The notes beneath the pieces were generated by a model. The model made no database searches and had not been told where the DNA came from. It saw only the letters and a list, made by a program, of their open reading frames with translations. This document shows positions 31,793-33,336 of a stretch of 33,336 nucleotides of DNA, piece by piece. Within the stretch, counting starts at the first letter, position 1, and each line of letters starts with the position of its first letter. The translations under genes were made by a program, and so were the position numbers. This DNA comes from JBFHDX01 sp041584475 (GTDB taxonomy: Bacteria > Pseudomonadota > Alphaproteobacteria > UBA8366 > JADFVY01): NCBI GenBank assembly GCA_041584475.1, contig JBFHDX010000030.1, forward strand, positions 1-33,336. Direction: 5' to 3'.

Positions 31793-31956
31793 GGGGTAAG
31801 CTGCCGGACAGCCCCGATCTCCGGGCCGCCCCGAACGGATTGTCTGGAACCGGACTGCCCGGTGTCGCAGCGGGTCGCTATTAATTTCGCGGCCTTGGCG
31901 CCAAACGGCGAGACGGCTCGTGGAAGGCCTGCTAGGCTTGCCTGAGCAGAGTGCAG

Positions 31957-31964
31957 AAGGGAGG
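31957..31964 (+). promoter_or_regulatory. Strong ribosome binding site with ambiguous start
   Basis: AAGGGAGG (31957-31964) lies 6 nt before an in-frame ATT (31971) and 15 nt before an in-frame TTG (31980). No ATG occurs at a usual distance, so the lipoprotein gene must use an uncommon start codon or the long GTG form from 31920. Confidence 0.5.
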
Positions 31965-31979
31965 CATCGAATTCCGCAA

Positions 31980-32408
31980 TTGAGGCAGTATACGTGGCAC
32001 GTTCTTGCGGTGCTTGCGGCATGGGTCCTGACGGCGTGTACGCCGGTTGCGATGCAACCCGTTACATCCTCCGGGCTCGTCGTCTACAGCAAGGGCGCGC
32101 GTCAGCAGACGGCGTCGCTGCGGCTCGCAATGCCTCCCGCCGAGGTTTACCGGGGCATGCTGGGAATGGTCGAGCGTCGTCCCCAGCTGACGGTCATCAA
32201 CAGCAACGACAAGCGTTACCTCTTGGAGGTGACTGACGGCGGCAGACGGCTCAACGGCCAGGCGACCGATCTCGGCCGCGGCGAGACGCTGCTTTTCATC
32301 TGGGCCGATGCCGGCGACAGCGGCCAGACCGGTCGCGATCTCATTGAAGATGCGATAACGCTAGTCTGCACGGAACTGCGGGTCGAGTGCGAAGCCCAGG
32401 ACATCTGA
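31980..32408 (+). CDS. Predicted small outer-membrane lipoprotein
   Basis: From TTG 31980 this encodes 142 residues with a lipoprotein signal (VLAVLAAWVLTAC) and lipidated Cys about 20 residues in. The mature part (SLRLAMPPAEVYRGMLGMVERRPQLTVINSNDKRYLLEVTDGGRRLNGQATDLG) alternates strands and helices like small BamC or DUF-type envelope lipoproteins. It has no recognised family. GTG 31920 would give a 162-residue form with an unusually long pre-signal part, so the shorter form is preferred. It is followed by a second lipoprotein gene 102 nt downstream, suggesting an envelope-related pair. Confidence 0.65.
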   Translation: MRQYTWHVLAVLAAWVLTACTPVAMQPVTSSGLVVYSKGARQQTASLRLAMPPAEVYRGMLGMVERRPQLTVINSNDKRYLLEVTDGGRRLNGQATDLGRGETLLFIWADAGDSGQTGRDLIEDAITLVCTELRVECEAQDI

Positions 32409-32509
32409 AAGAGTGCCTGTCGCAAGATCGTATGTGCAGCAACAGATCGCATGGAATTTTCAGGAAATTTGTGTAAAAATAACAAGAATAACAACGGGGA
32501 GCAGCAGCG

Positions 32510-33336
32510 ATGTGGGGCAAACCTCCGTTGACGCAATGGCGCTGCGGGGCCGTCTTCTGGGTCGGCCTTGCGACGGTGGGTCTCGGTGGATGCACCTTCG
32601 GCACCGCGCCGGAGGTCTCGCAGGACGTGACCGTCGCCCCGGTGCGCTTCGGCCAAAGCGAGGCGGCGACGCCCAGCGGCGTGAAACGGGCGCAGCTCGA
32701 AGCCGAGATCATGCGCTTCGCCGACCGCTATGCCGGGCGGATGGCGGCCGAAATGTTTCGCATCAACGAGCAGGACACATCGGCAGATCTGCGGCCGCTC
32801 ACCATGGGCTGGATCGTGAAATCGCGGACCGCCGCCGTCATTATTGCGGTCGGGCCGAACGCCGTCGAGAATATGCTGGACATGGTGGTCCTGACGTCAC
32901 TGACCCGCCATTCGGTCGAAACGTACTGGGTGCCCGATTTTTTCGGCGAGGAACTCGGCCGGGGGCTTGTCGAGGCATCCAGGACTCTGGATGAGGATAT
33001 TTGGGCGATCGCCGGCGAGGTCTTGACGCCCGAACAGCAGGCGGATCTGCGTCTCCTGATCGCCGAGTGGATCGAGAAGAATCCGGACGACCTCAATTTC
33101 TGGGAGGTGCGCTTCGATGGATTCTCCGGCCAACGCGCGGCGGAACTCGAGAAGGTCGAACAGTCGGGAGGCCTGTTGGGCGAGGTGGCACAGACTAGGC
33201 AGACGGCGGAGCAGATCCAGCTGTTCGGTGAGCGGGTGCTGTACTATATGCAGCGCGCACCGACGATCACGCGGCAGGAAGCGCAATTCGCCGTCTACCA
33301 GATGTTCGCTCAGCCCGAGTTCGCCGGCCTGTTCGA
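32510..33336 (+). CDS. Conserved-type lipoprotein, cut off by the right window edge
   Basis: From ATG 32510 (GGGGAG at 32496-32501) the frame stays open to the end of the window, giving 275 codons without a stop. A lipoprotein signal (LATVGLGGC, Cys28) is followed by a helical, charged domain (RAQLEAEIMRFADRYAGRMAAEMFRINEQDTSADLRPLTMGWIVKSRTAAVIIAVGPNAVENML) and LTPEQQADLRLLIAEWIEKNPD. I recall such sequences as uncharacterised membrane-anchored proteins in proteobacteria but cannot name a family. It follows another lipoprotein gene by 102 nt of AT-rich DNA containing a repeated ATAACAA. The function is unknown and the C-terminus is missing. Confidence 0.75.
   Translation, partial: MWGKPPLTQWRCGAVFWVGLATVGLGGCTFGTAPEVSQDVTVAPVRFGQSEAATPSGVKRAQLEAEIMRFADRYAGRMAAEMFRINEQDTSADLRPLTMGWIVKSRTAAVIIAVGPNAVENMLDMVVLTSLTRHSVETYWVPDFFGEELGRGLVEASRTLDEDIWAIAGEVLTPEQQADLRLLIAEWIEKNPDDLNFWEVRFDGFSGQRAAELEKVEQSGGLLGEVAQTRQTAEQIQLFGERVLYYMQRAPTITRQEAQFAVYQMFAQPEFAGLF

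Overview
The window reads as chromosomal DNA of a GC-rich alphaproteobacterium, probably of the Rhodospirillales and their relatives. The evidence is a murA-DUF2948 pair typical of that class, a form I carbon monoxide dehydrogenase (cox) cluster very close to the Oligotropha type, Sel1 and DUF3604 proteins, frequent GTG starts and strong GC bias at third codon positions. No rRNA genes, insertion sequences or CRISPR arrays were seen.

Left end (1-3.1 kb): a small prophage-type lysis cassette (holin-like protein, inner-membrane spanin and an overlapping outer-membrane spanin) is followed by about 1.7 kb of sparse DNA with a few doubtful small ORFs. Next comes a tRNA-Thr(GGT) gene on the minus strand whose 3' end faces the phage genes, the usual geometry of a prophage integrated at a tRNA gene. 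An AT-rich, repeat-bearing spacer follows.

Housekeeping and signalling part (3.1-12.9 kb, plus strand): a PhnD-like periplasmic binding protein with a membrane histidine kinase, murA with DUF2948, an exported Sel1-repeat protein, a large DUF3604 metallohydrolase-like protein and an EamA/DMT transporter.

Centre (13.0-18.7 kb, plus strand): a tightly coupled four-gene operon encodes a lysine 2,3-aminomutase-type radical SAM enzyme, two different D-Ala-D-Ala-ligase-like ATP-grasp enzymes, and a 756-residue fusion of GNAT acetyltransferase, HDAC/acetylpolyamine-amidohydrolase-type deacetylase and second GNAT. I know no characterised pathway with this set. The simplest reading is a ribosome-independent route to a small beta-lysine-containing amide that uses an acetyl group added and later removed. 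This is the best candidate for an undescribed system here.

Right part: a minus-strand ureide operon (puuE, alc, allA) breaks allantoin down to glyoxylate and urea. It diverges from an IclR-family regulator, with an IclR-type operator between them. On the plus strand follow coxC, coxM, coxS, coxL, coxD, coxE and coxF, giving a CO-oxidising molybdenum enzyme, its membrane LytTR regulator and maturation factors. Then come tartronate semialdehyde reductase (glxR), which can use glyoxylate-derived carbon from the ureide operon, a small lipoprotein, and a second lipoprotein that runs off the right edge.
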